A DNA stretch of 31,198 nt from Pseudomonadota bacterium (GTDB taxonomy: Bacteria; Pseudomonadota; Alphaproteobacteria; Reyranellales; Reyranellaceae). The notes below the pieces were generated by a model that made no database searches, was not told where the DNA came from, and saw only the letters and a program-made list of their open reading frames with translations. Shown here one piece after another: positions 24,371-31,198 of this stretch. The first letter of the stretch is position 1; the number at the start of each line of letters is the position of its first letter. The stretch covers positions 1 to 31,198 of the forward strand of contig JAEZIF010000040.1 of NCBI GenBank assembly GCA_023416135.1, in the 5' to 3' direction. A program made the position numbers and the translations under genes.

Positions 24371-25087
24371 TCATCCTTTCAACCGCCATTCGGCCAGCAG
24401 CGCGAGGAAGCGCGCGCCGGCGTCGATGTCGTGCCTGATGCCGGCGTGGCGCTTGACCGCGATCGGATCCTCGCCCCAGCGCTCGATCTGATAAAGCTCG
24501 TCGAGCTGAGCCGCAGCGAACGCATCGGCCGCCGAAAGATGCCCTTCGGCGACGGCCAGCGCCACGACGAGCGAGCCCGAAATGTGCGTGAGGTTGTAGA
24601 GCGCCGACAGGCCGAGGTCGCTGTGCGCCGCAACCGCCTCATGCAGCCGCGCGACAGCATCGGTCGGCTGCTCGACGAAGGCCAGGCCCTCGACGACGAC
24701 CAGGCGCGCACCGTAGCGCGCGGCCGCCCAGTCGAGCAGCGGCTGCCACGTCTCCAGCTGGCGTTTCACCAGAGTCTCCGGTTCGCTGGCGCGATAGCAC
24801 AGCATGTCGGAGCCCGCGTACTTGGCGGTGTCGTCGATGACGCGCGCGCGCTGCGTCGTCACTCGGTCGAGCCCCGTCGCGGCCAGCCGCGTCAGCGGCA
24901 GGTGGGAGACGTTGATGTCGGCCTTGTCCGGCACCTCGGCCCATTCGGCCGCGATCGCTTCGGCCAGGGCGCGCGTCGGCACCACCAGCACCGCCTTGGC
25001 CGGCGTGCGCATGGGCTTGCCGTCGAGCAGGACGCGATGGCCGCCGTCGCCGAGGTCGACGGCCGTCTCCTTGTAGAAACGCTTCAT
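24371..25087 (-). CDS. ATP12 family F1-ATPase assembly chaperone
   Basis: Helps the F1-ATP synthase alpha subunit fold before assembly; the family occurs in mitochondria and alphaproteobacteria. The 238-residue protein has the family traits: VLLDGKPMRTPAKAVLVVPTRALAEAIAAEWAEV near the N-terminus, PLTRLAATGLDRV, and the C-terminal SALYNLTHISGSLVVALAVAEG with DELYQIERWGED. The start is the ATG at 25087. The stop lies just before the hydrolase start. It is preceded by a 160-nt gap after the AsmA gene in which I see no convincing gene. Confidence 0.92.
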   Translation of the reverse strand: MKRFYKETAVDLGDGGHRVLLDGKPMRTPAKAVLVVPTRALAEAIAAEWAEVPDKADINVSHLPLTRLAATGLDRVTTQRARVIDDTAKYAGSDMLCYRASEPETLVKRQLETWQPLLDWAAARYGARLVVVEGLAFVEQPTDAVARLHEAVAAHSDLGLSALYNLTHISGSLVVALAVAEGHLSAADAFAAAQLDELYQIERWGEDPIAVKRHAGIRHDIDAGARFLALLAEWRLKG

Positions 25088-25247
25088 CGAGTCGAGGGCT
25101 TACACGCCCGGCGGGCCCGGCGACAAGGGCGGCTTTGCCCGCGCCTTACCGCTCTGCAAGCCGCAACCAAGACCGATGCCATGAGCAATATCGCGGCGCC
25201 TTTCAGTCGGCTGAACGGAATGGCGATCAGTTCAGCCGAGCCGCACG

Positions 25248-27266
25248 TCACGGCCGGCTGCGCTGCGGTCCTGGTGTCTGGCCCTGCGGGCGGCCGCCGC
25301 GATGGCGCGTGTCGGCAGCCGACGGCACGGGCATCTGCGCCCTGAGGCCAGGTCTCAGGCCTTCGACACGCGGCGCCACGACCGCGCACGGATTGGCGGT
25401 GGCCTGCTTCCCCGCCTGGTTGACCTGGGCGCTCATGCTCTGCACCACGCCGGCCGGAATGATCAGGCGTGCGAGGTTGGGCTCGAGCGCGCTCGCCGTC
25501 TCACGGCCGCTGCCGCCCTTGATGCGCAGCGGCGAGGCGAGCCCGGCATTCTGGTAGTCGCGCGCCTCGGGAGCGAGGATGAACTCGAAGCCTTCGGTCC
25601 TGAGGCTGAGATAGCCGCCGCCCACCATGGTGGTGCGGGGCGTGTCGACCACCAGGCGCCGCAGATGGGCAACGCCACCGCTCACTTCGAAGCGGCCGGC
25701 GACGCAGTTGAACGGCACGCCGGTGTCGCCGCCGCCCAGCAGGCGCTGGGTCTCGCCCGGCCAGTTGGCGAACTGGCTGCGCGGCCACTGCCCCTTGGTG
25801 ACGGCGACTTCGATCGTGCCGCTGGCCGAATTGAGCGCATCGCGGGTGTTGCGGCCGCCGCCGCGCAGGCGCAGGTCGATGTCGCCCACGGCGTCGCGCA
25901 GGCCGACGTCGAAGCCCAGCAGCGTCGTGAGATCGGCGAGCGACACGCGGCTTACCGAAGCCGTGAGCGTGGCCTGGCCGATACGGCCCGTCGGATCGTA
26001 GACAAGGTCGAAGCCTGCCGAGCCGCCGCCGACCGTGGCGGCAGCGCGGAGGGCAAAGCGGGTCTCGCCCGAGGTCAGCGTGACCGAGGCATTCTGGATC
26101 TTGCTGCCCAGCCCGACGATCTCGCCCAGCCGCATCGTCACCGACATGGCCGAACGGCCGAGCCAGCTCGCCGAGAACGGCTTGGTCGGCACCAGTCGCG
26201 CCGGACCCTGCGGCGTGTTCGCAGCAGGTGCGCCCGATGGAACGGCCTTGAGGTCGCCGATATCGAGCCGACTCACATCGGCGTTGACGGTCACGGTCGG
26301 CGTGCCCTTGCGGTCGACACGGAACAGCGCCTCGCCGGCGAGTTCGCTCGAGCCGACCTTCAGCGACGTCACCTCGACCTTGAAGCTGCTGCGCAAGGTG
26401 CCGGCCTTGGCGTTGAGCACATACGGACCGCCGGCCGGGACCGGCAGGCGCACGTAGGGGCCGAACACCGACACGTCCGGGCCTTCCGACGTGATGGCGA
26501 GGGTGGTGCCCTTGGCGTTGACGCTGCCCTTGATCGCGATCTTGCCGCTGCCCCAATCGCCCTGCACATCGATATTGCCGGGCAGTCCTCTCATCCAGCC
26601 GTCGAACGAGCCGGCGGTGCCGGTGAGGTCGAGCGGCGTCGCCTGTGGCGCGGCGAACTTGCCCTCGAGCTGCAGCGGCTGGTTGGGCGCCGACGACTTG
26701 AAGGTCGCGGTCGACATCTCCACCACCACCGGCGGACGGCCCTGCCCTTCGGCGATCGTGAGAACCGAGTCGCGCACGTCGATCGTGCCGATCCAGGGGA
26801 AAGCCGGCGCCGTCCGCAGCCTGAGCGAGCGGTTCTCGCCGGGATGCGGGCCCGAGCCGTCGGGCGGCGGCAGCATTTCGAGGTTGGTGTCGCCCACCTC
26901 GTTGCGCTCGACCAGGATGTCGGCGCCTTCAAGCAGGACGCGGCCGATCTTGAGCTCCCCAAGGAACAGCGACGCCGGATCGAGGAATAGGGTGAGCTTG
27001 CGCACCCGGGCGAGTTCCGGGCGCGAGCCCCAGCTCGCGTTGGTCAGGGTGACGCCCTCCGCCACCATGGCGGGCTGGGTACCGAGCTTGATGCTGAGCG
27101 GCACGCGGGCGGCGATCTCCCGGCCGGTGACCTTGCGCACCTGTTCGGTCAGGCGGCCTTGGAAGCTGGACAGATCGCGCGCGCCGACCCAAACGATCCC
27201 CGCCACCGCGCCGACGGGTATCGCGGCCACGAGAATCCAGGCCAATCGCTTCCAGGGAACGCGCAT
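25248..27266 (-). CDS. AsmA family protein
   Basis: A 672-residue inner-membrane-anchored periplasmic protein. An N-terminal membrane helix (about 6-28, LAWILVAAIPVGAVAGIVWVG) is followed by the AsmA domain (LSSFQGRLTEQVRKVTGREI, LTLTNASWGSRPELARVRKL) and a long beta-rich region. The C-terminal AsmA-like block includes LLGFDVGLRDAVGDIDLRLRGGGRNTRDALNSASGTIEVAVTKG and NCVAGRFEVSGGVAHLRRLVVDTPRTTMVGGG. The last 30 residues are Pro/Arg-rich and probably disordered. Such proteins are linked to phospholipid transport between membranes. ATG 27266 is chosen (AGGGAG about 12 nt upstream); a TTG at 27287 overlaps the rluC stop and would add 7 residues. Confidence 0.9.
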   Translation of the reverse strand: MRVPWKRLAWILVAAIPVGAVAGIVWVGARDLSSFQGRLTEQVRKVTGREIAARVPLSIKLGTQPAMVAEGVTLTNASWGSRPELARVRKLTLFLDPASLFLGELKIGRVLLEGADILVERNEVGDTNLEMLPPPDGSGPHPGENRSLRLRTAPAFPWIGTIDVRDSVLTIAEGQGRPPVVVEMSTATFKSSAPNQPLQLEGKFAAPQATPLDLTGTAGSFDGWMRGLPGNIDVQGDWGSGKIAIKGSVNAKGTTLAITSEGPDVSVFGPYVRLPVPAGGPYVLNAKAGTLRSSFKVEVTSLKVGSSELAGEALFRVDRKGTPTVTVNADVSRLDIGDLKAVPSGAPAANTPQGPARLVPTKPFSASWLGRSAMSVTMRLGEIVGLGSKIQNASVTLTSGETRFALRAAATVGGGSAGFDLVYDPTGRIGQATLTASVSRVSLADLTTLLGFDVGLRDAVGDIDLRLRGGGRNTRDALNSASGTIEVAVTKGQWPRSQFANWPGETQRLLGGGDTGVPFNCVAGRFEVSGGVAHLRRLVVDTPRTTMVGGGYLSLRTEGFEFILAPEARDYQNAGLASPLRIKGGSGRETASALEPNLARLIIPAGVVQSMSAQVNQAGKQATANPCAVVAPRVEGLRPGLRAQMPVPSAADTRHRGGRPQGQTPGPQRSRP

Positions 27267-27283
27267 TACCCGCTGATTCTCCC

Positions 27284-28258
27284 TCAAACGCCGTCAAACG
27301 AGAAGCCGAATGCTTCAACGGTACGGAGGAAGTGAGGCGGTGGCTGTGCATTGATTGCGAGCTCACCTTTGCCGGAAGGGTGCGGCAGGACGAGGCGCCC
27401 GGCATGAAGATGCAGGCGGCGGGCATCGGCGACGGCCGACAGCAGGGCTTCCTCGCCGCCATACTTGCCGTCGCCGAGGATCGGGCAGCCCATCTCCGCG
27501 CAGTGAACGCGCAACTGGTGAGTGCGGCCGGTGCGCGGCCACAGCGCCAGCAGAGCGGCGCGCTTGCCGGCGCGATCGAGCACCCGGAAGTGGGTCAGCG
27601 CCTTCTGGCCGTTCTCGTGGTCGACCTGCATCAGCTCGCGGTCGCGCGCGCCGGGACGCTTGGCGAGCGGCAGGTCGATGGCGCCTTCCGAACGCGGCGG
27701 CGCACCCACGACGACCGCCCAGTAGAGCTTCTCGGTCTCGCGGTCGCGGAAGGAGTCGCCGAGGCGCCGGGCCGCCAGGCTCGTGCGGGCGATCAGCAGC
27801 AGGCCTGACGTGTCCTTGTCCAGACGGTGGACCAGCCGCGGCCGTTCCTCGTTGCCGAAACGCAGCGCATCGAGCATGCCGTCGACATGTCGTTCGGTGC
27901 CCGTGCCGCCCTGCACCGCCAGCCCAGGCGGCTTGTTCAGCACGATCACCTCGGCGTCCTTGTGAATGACCAGGGCGCGGATCTCCTGGGCGTCGCGGTC
28001 CGACACGGTGGGGATCTCGCGCGGCTTGGGCGGCGGCGCAGTGGTGACGCCGGGCGGCAGGCGGATGGTCTGGCCGGGCTCGACCCGGTCCTTGCCCTCG
28101 GCGCGCTTGCCATCGATGCGGACCTGGCCGGTGCGCAACAGCTTCTGCAGGGCGCCGTGGCCCAGCTCCGGGAAATGGCGCTGGAACCAGCGGTCGAGCC
28201 GCAGACCGGCCTCGTCGCCGGCGACGGCTCGCATCTGGACCTTCGGGCTTGCGCTCAT
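27284..28258 (-). CDS. RluA/RluC/RluD family pseudouridine synthase
   Basis: Converts specific uridines, probably in 23S rRNA, to pseudouridine. The 324-residue protein has an S4 RNA-binding domain (about 18-55, LRLDRWFQRHFPELGHGALQKLLRTGQVRIDGKRA). The catalytic domain has Asp147 in RLVHRLDKDTSGLLL, LNKPPGLAVQGG, and GRTHQLRVHCAEMGCPILGDGKYG. The gene resembles rluC in alphaproteobacterial context, but the exact target uridine cannot be told. The ATG at 28258 is the natural start; a longer frame to 28279 crosses the 35-nt divergent gap with the hydrolase gene. Confidence 0.93.
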   Translation of the reverse strand: MSASPKVQMRAVAGDEAGLRLDRWFQRHFPELGHGALQKLLRTGQVRIDGKRAEGKDRVEPGQTIRLPPGVTTAPPPKPREIPTVSDRDAQEIRALVIHKDAEVIVLNKPPGLAVQGGTGTERHVDGMLDALRFGNEERPRLVHRLDKDTSGLLLIARTSLAARRLGDSFRDRETEKLYWAVVVGAPPRSEGAIDLPLAKRPGARDRELMQVDHENGQKALTHFRVLDRAGKRAALLALWPRTGRTHQLRVHCAEMGCPILGDGKYGGEEALLSAVADARRLHLHAGRLVLPHPSGKGELAINAQPPPHFLRTVEAFGFSFDGV

Positions 28259-28293
28259 GGCGCGCAACCTACGGGACAAGGTAAACAGGGTCC

Positions 28294-29220
28294 ATGGAAT
28301 CGCTGGCGTTCGACACGCTGACCTTCGACCATCCCGCGGCCTGCCGACCGGCGCGGCTGACGGCGAGCCTGCACCTGCCCGAGGCCGATCGGCCGGTACC
28401 CTGCATGGTTATTCTGACCTCGAGTGCGGGCGTCCAGCGCCATCGTGAGCATTTCTATGCCCAGGCGCTGAACGAGGCCGGCGTCGCCGCCCTGATCGTC
28501 GACAGCTTCACCGGCCGGGGCGTGCGCCGCACCGTGGCCGACCAGACCCTGGTGTCGGCTGCCCAGATGGAGGGCGATGCGTTCGCCGCACTCGCCCTGC
28601 TGCGCGCCGACCCGCGGGTCAATCGCGAGCGGATCGGCGTCATGGGTGTGTCCAAGGGCGGTGGTGCCGCGCTCAATACCGCCATCGCCGTGCGCCAGCG
28701 CTGGCGCAACGGCTTTCGGCATCTGTTCGACCTGCATGTCGCGATCTGCCCGGGCGCCACCGCGCAGCACCGCGATCCGTCGACCCACGGCAAGCCGATG
28801 TTCTTCATGCCGGCGGCGCGCGACGACTACACGCCGGCGCCGCTTGCCGTCGAGTACGCCGAACGGATGCGGGCGGCCGGCAATGCGCGCATCAAGGTCA
28901 AGGTCTACGGCAACGCCCATCACGGTTGGGAATCGGTCGGCCCGGTCTTCGACATCAAGGACGCCGAGAACTGGTCGTGCTGCACCAACTTCATTGAGGA
29001 TGACGGCCGCCACTTCGTGGTCGCGGCCGGACGGGCGATGAGCGAGCCGGAATACCAGGCCTGGGCGCGCCGGCACTGCGTCACCAAAGGCGCCCGTGCG
29101 GGCGGCGGCACGGCCGAGCTGAAACGGCGTGCGACTGCGGATTTGCTGGCTTTCCTGCAGGCCCATGGCTTCGCTACTCAATGGACGAATCGGGCGGTTA
29201 CTGCTATACACGCGGCGTGA
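28294..29220 (+). CDS. Dienelactone hydrolase-type alpha/beta hydrolase
   Basis: A 308-residue alpha/beta hydrolase. Visible catalytic candidates are Ser120 in GVMGVSKGGGA, an aspartate in AARDDYTP (177-178) and a histidine in GNAHHGWE (209 or 210), the triad order of the family. The nucleophile is Ser, whereas classical dienelactone hydrolases use Cys. It is longer than typical DLH because of a C-terminal extension including NWSCCTNFIEDD and a helical tail. The substrate is unknown. It has no signal peptide. It overlaps the L,D-transpeptidase start in GTGA, so the two are coupled despite different cell compartments. Confidence 0.88.
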   Translation: MESLAFDTLTFDHPAACRPARLTASLHLPEADRPVPCMVILTSSAGVQRHREHFYAQALNEAGVAALIVDSFTGRGVRRTVADQTLVSAAQMEGDAFAALALLRADPRVNRERIGVMGVSKGGGAALNTAIAVRQRWRNGFRHLFDLHVAICPGATAQHRDPSTHGKPMFFMPAARDDYTPAPLAVEYAERMRAAGNARIKVKVYGNAHHGWESVGPVFDIKDAENWSCCTNFIEDDGRHFVVAAGRAMSEPEYQAWARRHCVTKGARAGGGTAELKRRATADLLAFLQAHGFATQWTNRAVTAIHAA

Positions 29221-30707
29221 TTCGCCTTCGCTTTTTCGCCGCGTTGCTGGCGTTCTCGATCCCCCTTTCGGGATCCCTTCCCGCCCTTGCCAATGACACC
29301 CTTTGGACCGGTTCGAGCGCCAACCGCGCGCGCGCCGATGTCCTGGTCAAGGCGATTCGCAGTGCGGCCGACCACGGGCTCGACCCCAAGTGGTACGGAC
29401 TTGCCGAAGTCGAGAAGGCGGTCGAGGCCGGCACCGATCCCGCCACCGAGACCCTGCTTACCGCGGCCTTCGTCACCTATGCCAGCGACCTGTCGACGGG
29501 TCGCGTGCGCGCCAACCGCGTCGACAAGGATATCGACATCGTCCAGCGCAAGGTCGAGCGCGCCGACCTCTTGAAGGCGGCGGCCGAAGCCGGCGACTTT
29601 GCCGGCTGGCTCGCCGACCTCGCTCCCAAGGGCGACTATCCGGCGCTGCAGAAGGCGCTCGCCGTGTGGCGCGACAAGCGCGGCAAGGCGGTGTTCACGC
29701 AACTGCCCGCCGGCAATCTGCTGAAGCCCGGCATGACCGATCCACGCGTGCCGATCCTGCGCAAGCGGCTGGCAGAGCTCGGCCTCGCCGTGCCCGAGCC
29801 GGCGGCAGACGCAGCGCTAGAGCTCTACGACGAGCCGCTGGCCGTCGTCGTCAAATCCTACCAGGAGACCAAGGGGCTGACGGTCGACGGAATCATCGGC
29901 GGCAAGACCACGCAGTCGCTCAACACCACGATCGAGGAGCGCATCGACCAGATCGTCGCCAACCTCGAGCGGCGGCGCTGGCTGCCGGCCGATCTCGGCA
30001 GACGTTATGTCTTCGTCAATGCCGGCGACTATTCGATGATGTTCGTCGACCAGGGCAAGGTCGCGTTCCAGAGCCTGGTGATCGTCGGCACGCCCAAGGA
30101 TCCGACGCCCGAGATCCAGTCGACCATGCGCGGCTTCCAGACCAATCCCTACTGGACGGTGCCGCGGTCGATCTCGGGCGAGGAATACCTGCCGATGCTG
30201 CGCCGCGATCCCAACGCGCTGCAGGCCGCGGGTTTCAAGATCTTCGAGAATTGGAGCGACGACACCGAGCTCGATCCTGCTTCGATCGACTGGAGCTCGA
30301 TCCATCCGAAAGCCTTCCCTTATCGCATCCGGCAGGACCCCGGAGCCGGCAATGCGCTGGGCTACATCTTCTTGCCGTTCTCCAACAGGTACGGGATCTA
30401 CATGCACGACACGGCCAGCCGCTGGCTGTTCACCGAGGGCAGCCGCAACTTCAGCCATGGCTGCATCCGCCTGCAGAACCCGCTCGACTTCACCGAGAAG
30501 GCGTTCGGCGGCAGGAACGGCTTCAGCAAGGAGCGCGTACGTCAGGTGATCGATGCCGGCCAGCAGGCGCACTACACGTTTCCGGAGCCGATCACTCTCT
30601 ACGTGACCTATCGCACGGTGACAGCCGACGCCCAGGGCGTGCCGACCTTCCGCGACGACGTCTACGGCCGCGACCGCCGCGTCGTGCGCGCGATGGCCAA
30701 ACCTTAA
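29217..30707 (+). CDS. L,D-transpeptidase (YcbB/LdtD type)
   Basis: Periplasmic enzyme making 3-3 cross-links in peptidoglycan. The 496-residue protein has an N-terminal signal peptide (IRLRFFAALLAFSIPLSGSLPALA, cleaved before NDT). A Ldt scaffold-like domain follows, then a peptidoglycan-binding domain (about 170-240, with DPRVPILRKRLAELGL and YQETKGLTVDGIIGGKTTQSLN). The YkuD domain has His in YMHDTASRWLF and the catalytic SHGCIRL (Ser413-Cys416). I chose the GTG at 29217 because the signal peptide begins there; the upstream open frame from 29181 adds polar residues before it. The gene is convergent with rarA. Confidence 0.94.
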   Translation: MIRLRFFAALLAFSIPLSGSLPALANDTLWTGSSANRARADVLVKAIRSAADHGLDPKWYGLAEVEKAVEAGTDPATETLLTAAFVTYASDLSTGRVRANRVDKDIDIVQRKVERADLLKAAAEAGDFAGWLADLAPKGDYPALQKALAVWRDKRGKAVFTQLPAGNLLKPGMTDPRVPILRKRLAELGLAVPEPAADAALELYDEPLAVVVKSYQETKGLTVDGIIGGKTTQSLNTTIEERIDQIVANLERRRWLPADLGRRYVFVNAGDYSMMFVDQGKVAFQSLVIVGTPKDPTPEIQSTMRGFQTNPYWTVPRSISGEEYLPMLRRDPNALQAAGFKIFENWSDDTELDPASIDWSSIHPKAFPYRIRQDPGAGNALGYIFLPFSNRYGIYMHDTASRWLFTEGSRNFSHGCIRLQNPLDFTEKAFGGRNGFSKERVRQVIDAGQQAHYTFPEPITLYVTYRTVTADAQGVPTFRDDVYGRDRRVVRAMAKP

Positions 30708-30733
30708 TTCATGAGACACGCTTCCTTGGCGCT

Positions 30734-31198
30734 TCAGCGCTTCTTCACTCTGAGCTTCTTCCAGTAGTCCAGGCGCTTCAGGATCTCGCGCTCGAAGCCG
30801 CGTTCGACGGGCTGGTAGAATTCCTCGCGCGCCATGCCGTCGGGGAAGTAGTTCTGGCCGGAGAATCCGTCCTCGGCGTTGTGGTCGTACTCGTAGCCCT
30901 TGCTGTAGCCGAGGTCCTTCATCAGCCGGGTCGGCGCATTCAGGATGTGCATGGGCGGCGTCAGCGAGCCGTGTTCCTTGGCGGCCCGCTTGGCGGCGCC
31001 GAACGCGACGTAGCCCGAATTCGATTTGGGCGCGGTGCCGAGATAGATCACCGCCTGGGCAATCGCGAGCTCACCTTCGGGCGAGCCCAGCCGATCGTAG
31101 GTGTCCCATGCCGCCAGCGTCTGGGTCAGCGCGTTGGGATCGGCCATGCCGATATCCTCGACGGCAAAGCGGACCAGACGGCGGGCGATGTATTTCGG
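30734..31198 (-). CDS. rarA: Replication-associated recombination protein A, C-terminal part
   Basis: AAA+ ATPase (MgsA/WRNIP1 relative) acting at stalled replication forks. The visible 154 residues are the C-terminal tetramerisation half. They start PKYIARRLVRFAVEDIGMADPNALTQTLAAWDTYDRLGSPEGELAIAQAVIYLGTAPKSN and include HILNAPTRLMKDLGYSKGYEYDHN and GQNYFPDGMAREEFYQP, which are highly characteristic. The frame runs open through the window edge at 31198, so the Walker motifs lie outside. The stop is at 30734-30736. Confidence 0.94.
   Translation of the reverse strand, partial: PKYIARRLVRFAVEDIGMADPNALTQTLAAWDTYDRLGSPEGELAIAQAVIYLGTAPKSNSGYVAFGAAKRAAKEHGSLTPPMHILNAPTRLMKDLGYSKGYEYDHNAEDGFSGQNYFPDGMAREEFYQPVERGFEREILKRLDYWKKLRVKKR

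Noticed and set aside
25084..25250. Short minus-strand frame ending in an ATGA overlap with ATP12 and containing LLMASVLVAAC, like a lipoprotein signal
   Set aside because: After the Cys it is only about 20 Arg/Cys-rich residues, without a ribosome site; more likely chance in the AsmA-ATP12 gap.

Overview
The window is about 31 kb of high-GC, densely coding bacterial chromosome from an alphaproteobacterium. The evidence is the conserved order rpoZ - rel/spoT - pdxJ - acpS - lepB, an ATP12-type F1 assembly chaperone (a family of alphaproteobacteria and mitochondria), a single bifunctional Rel/Spo enzyme, and a pccB/pccA cluster. My impression is Reyranella-like or another Rhodospirillales/Hyphomicrobiales lineage, but this is inference only. 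I see no insertion sequence, phage gene, CRISPR array or plasmid function. Most of the window is core chromosome, and no gene-free stretch exceeds 300 bases.

Layout. (1) 1-5937, all minus strand: folK, then rpoZ, rel/spoT, pdxJ, acpS, a second signal-peptidase-like gene and lepB (cut by the window edge). Several genes overlap by 4 nt. (2) 5938-7372, plus strand: a NYN-domain putative RNase and a family 5 (Fe-S) uracil-DNA glycosylase. (3) 7344-13191, minus strand: an acyl-CoA block. An enoyl-CoA hydratase, a small exported protein and an isovaleryl-CoA-dehydrogenase-like enzyme come first. A TetR regulator follows, with a perfect palindrome at its start, then an acyl-CoA synthetase, a sulfite-oxidase-fold molybdoenzyme and a glutathione peroxidase. 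A divergent LysR regulator (13268-14164) faces the hydratase. (4) 14184-18012, minus strand: tRNA-Leu(GAG) with a terminator, then maeB (malic enzyme with phosphotransacetylase domain) and mgtE (Mg2+ transporter), overlapping by 4 nt. (5) lipB on plus. (6) 18876-28258, minus strand, one long colinear run: rluC-like, AsmA-like, ATP12, phosphonopyruvate hydrolase-like, a small exported protein, pccB, a 2TM miniprotein, pccA and acylphosphatase. (7) 28294-30707, plus strand: a dienelactone-hydrolase-type hydrolase overlapping an L,D-transpeptidase. (8) The 3' part of rarA on minus at the right edge.

Biology. The window mixes stringent response and transcription (rpoZ, rel), cofactor synthesis (pdxJ, folK, acpS, lipB), secretion and envelope (lepB, LDT, AsmA), DNA maintenance (UDG, rarA) and acyl-CoA/propionyl-CoA catabolism feeding the TCA cycle (IVD, ECH, ACS, PCC, MaeB). 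The observations most worth following are: a LepB paralogue whose catalytic lysine is replaced by glutamine; a histone-H1-like Ala/Lys tail on PccA; a TetR operator covering the -10 element and start of an almost leaderless operon; a phosphonopyruvate-hydrolase signature inside the PCC operon; and maeB-mgtE placed directly behind a tRNA-Leu terminator. I did not find a clear multi-gene system of unknown type.
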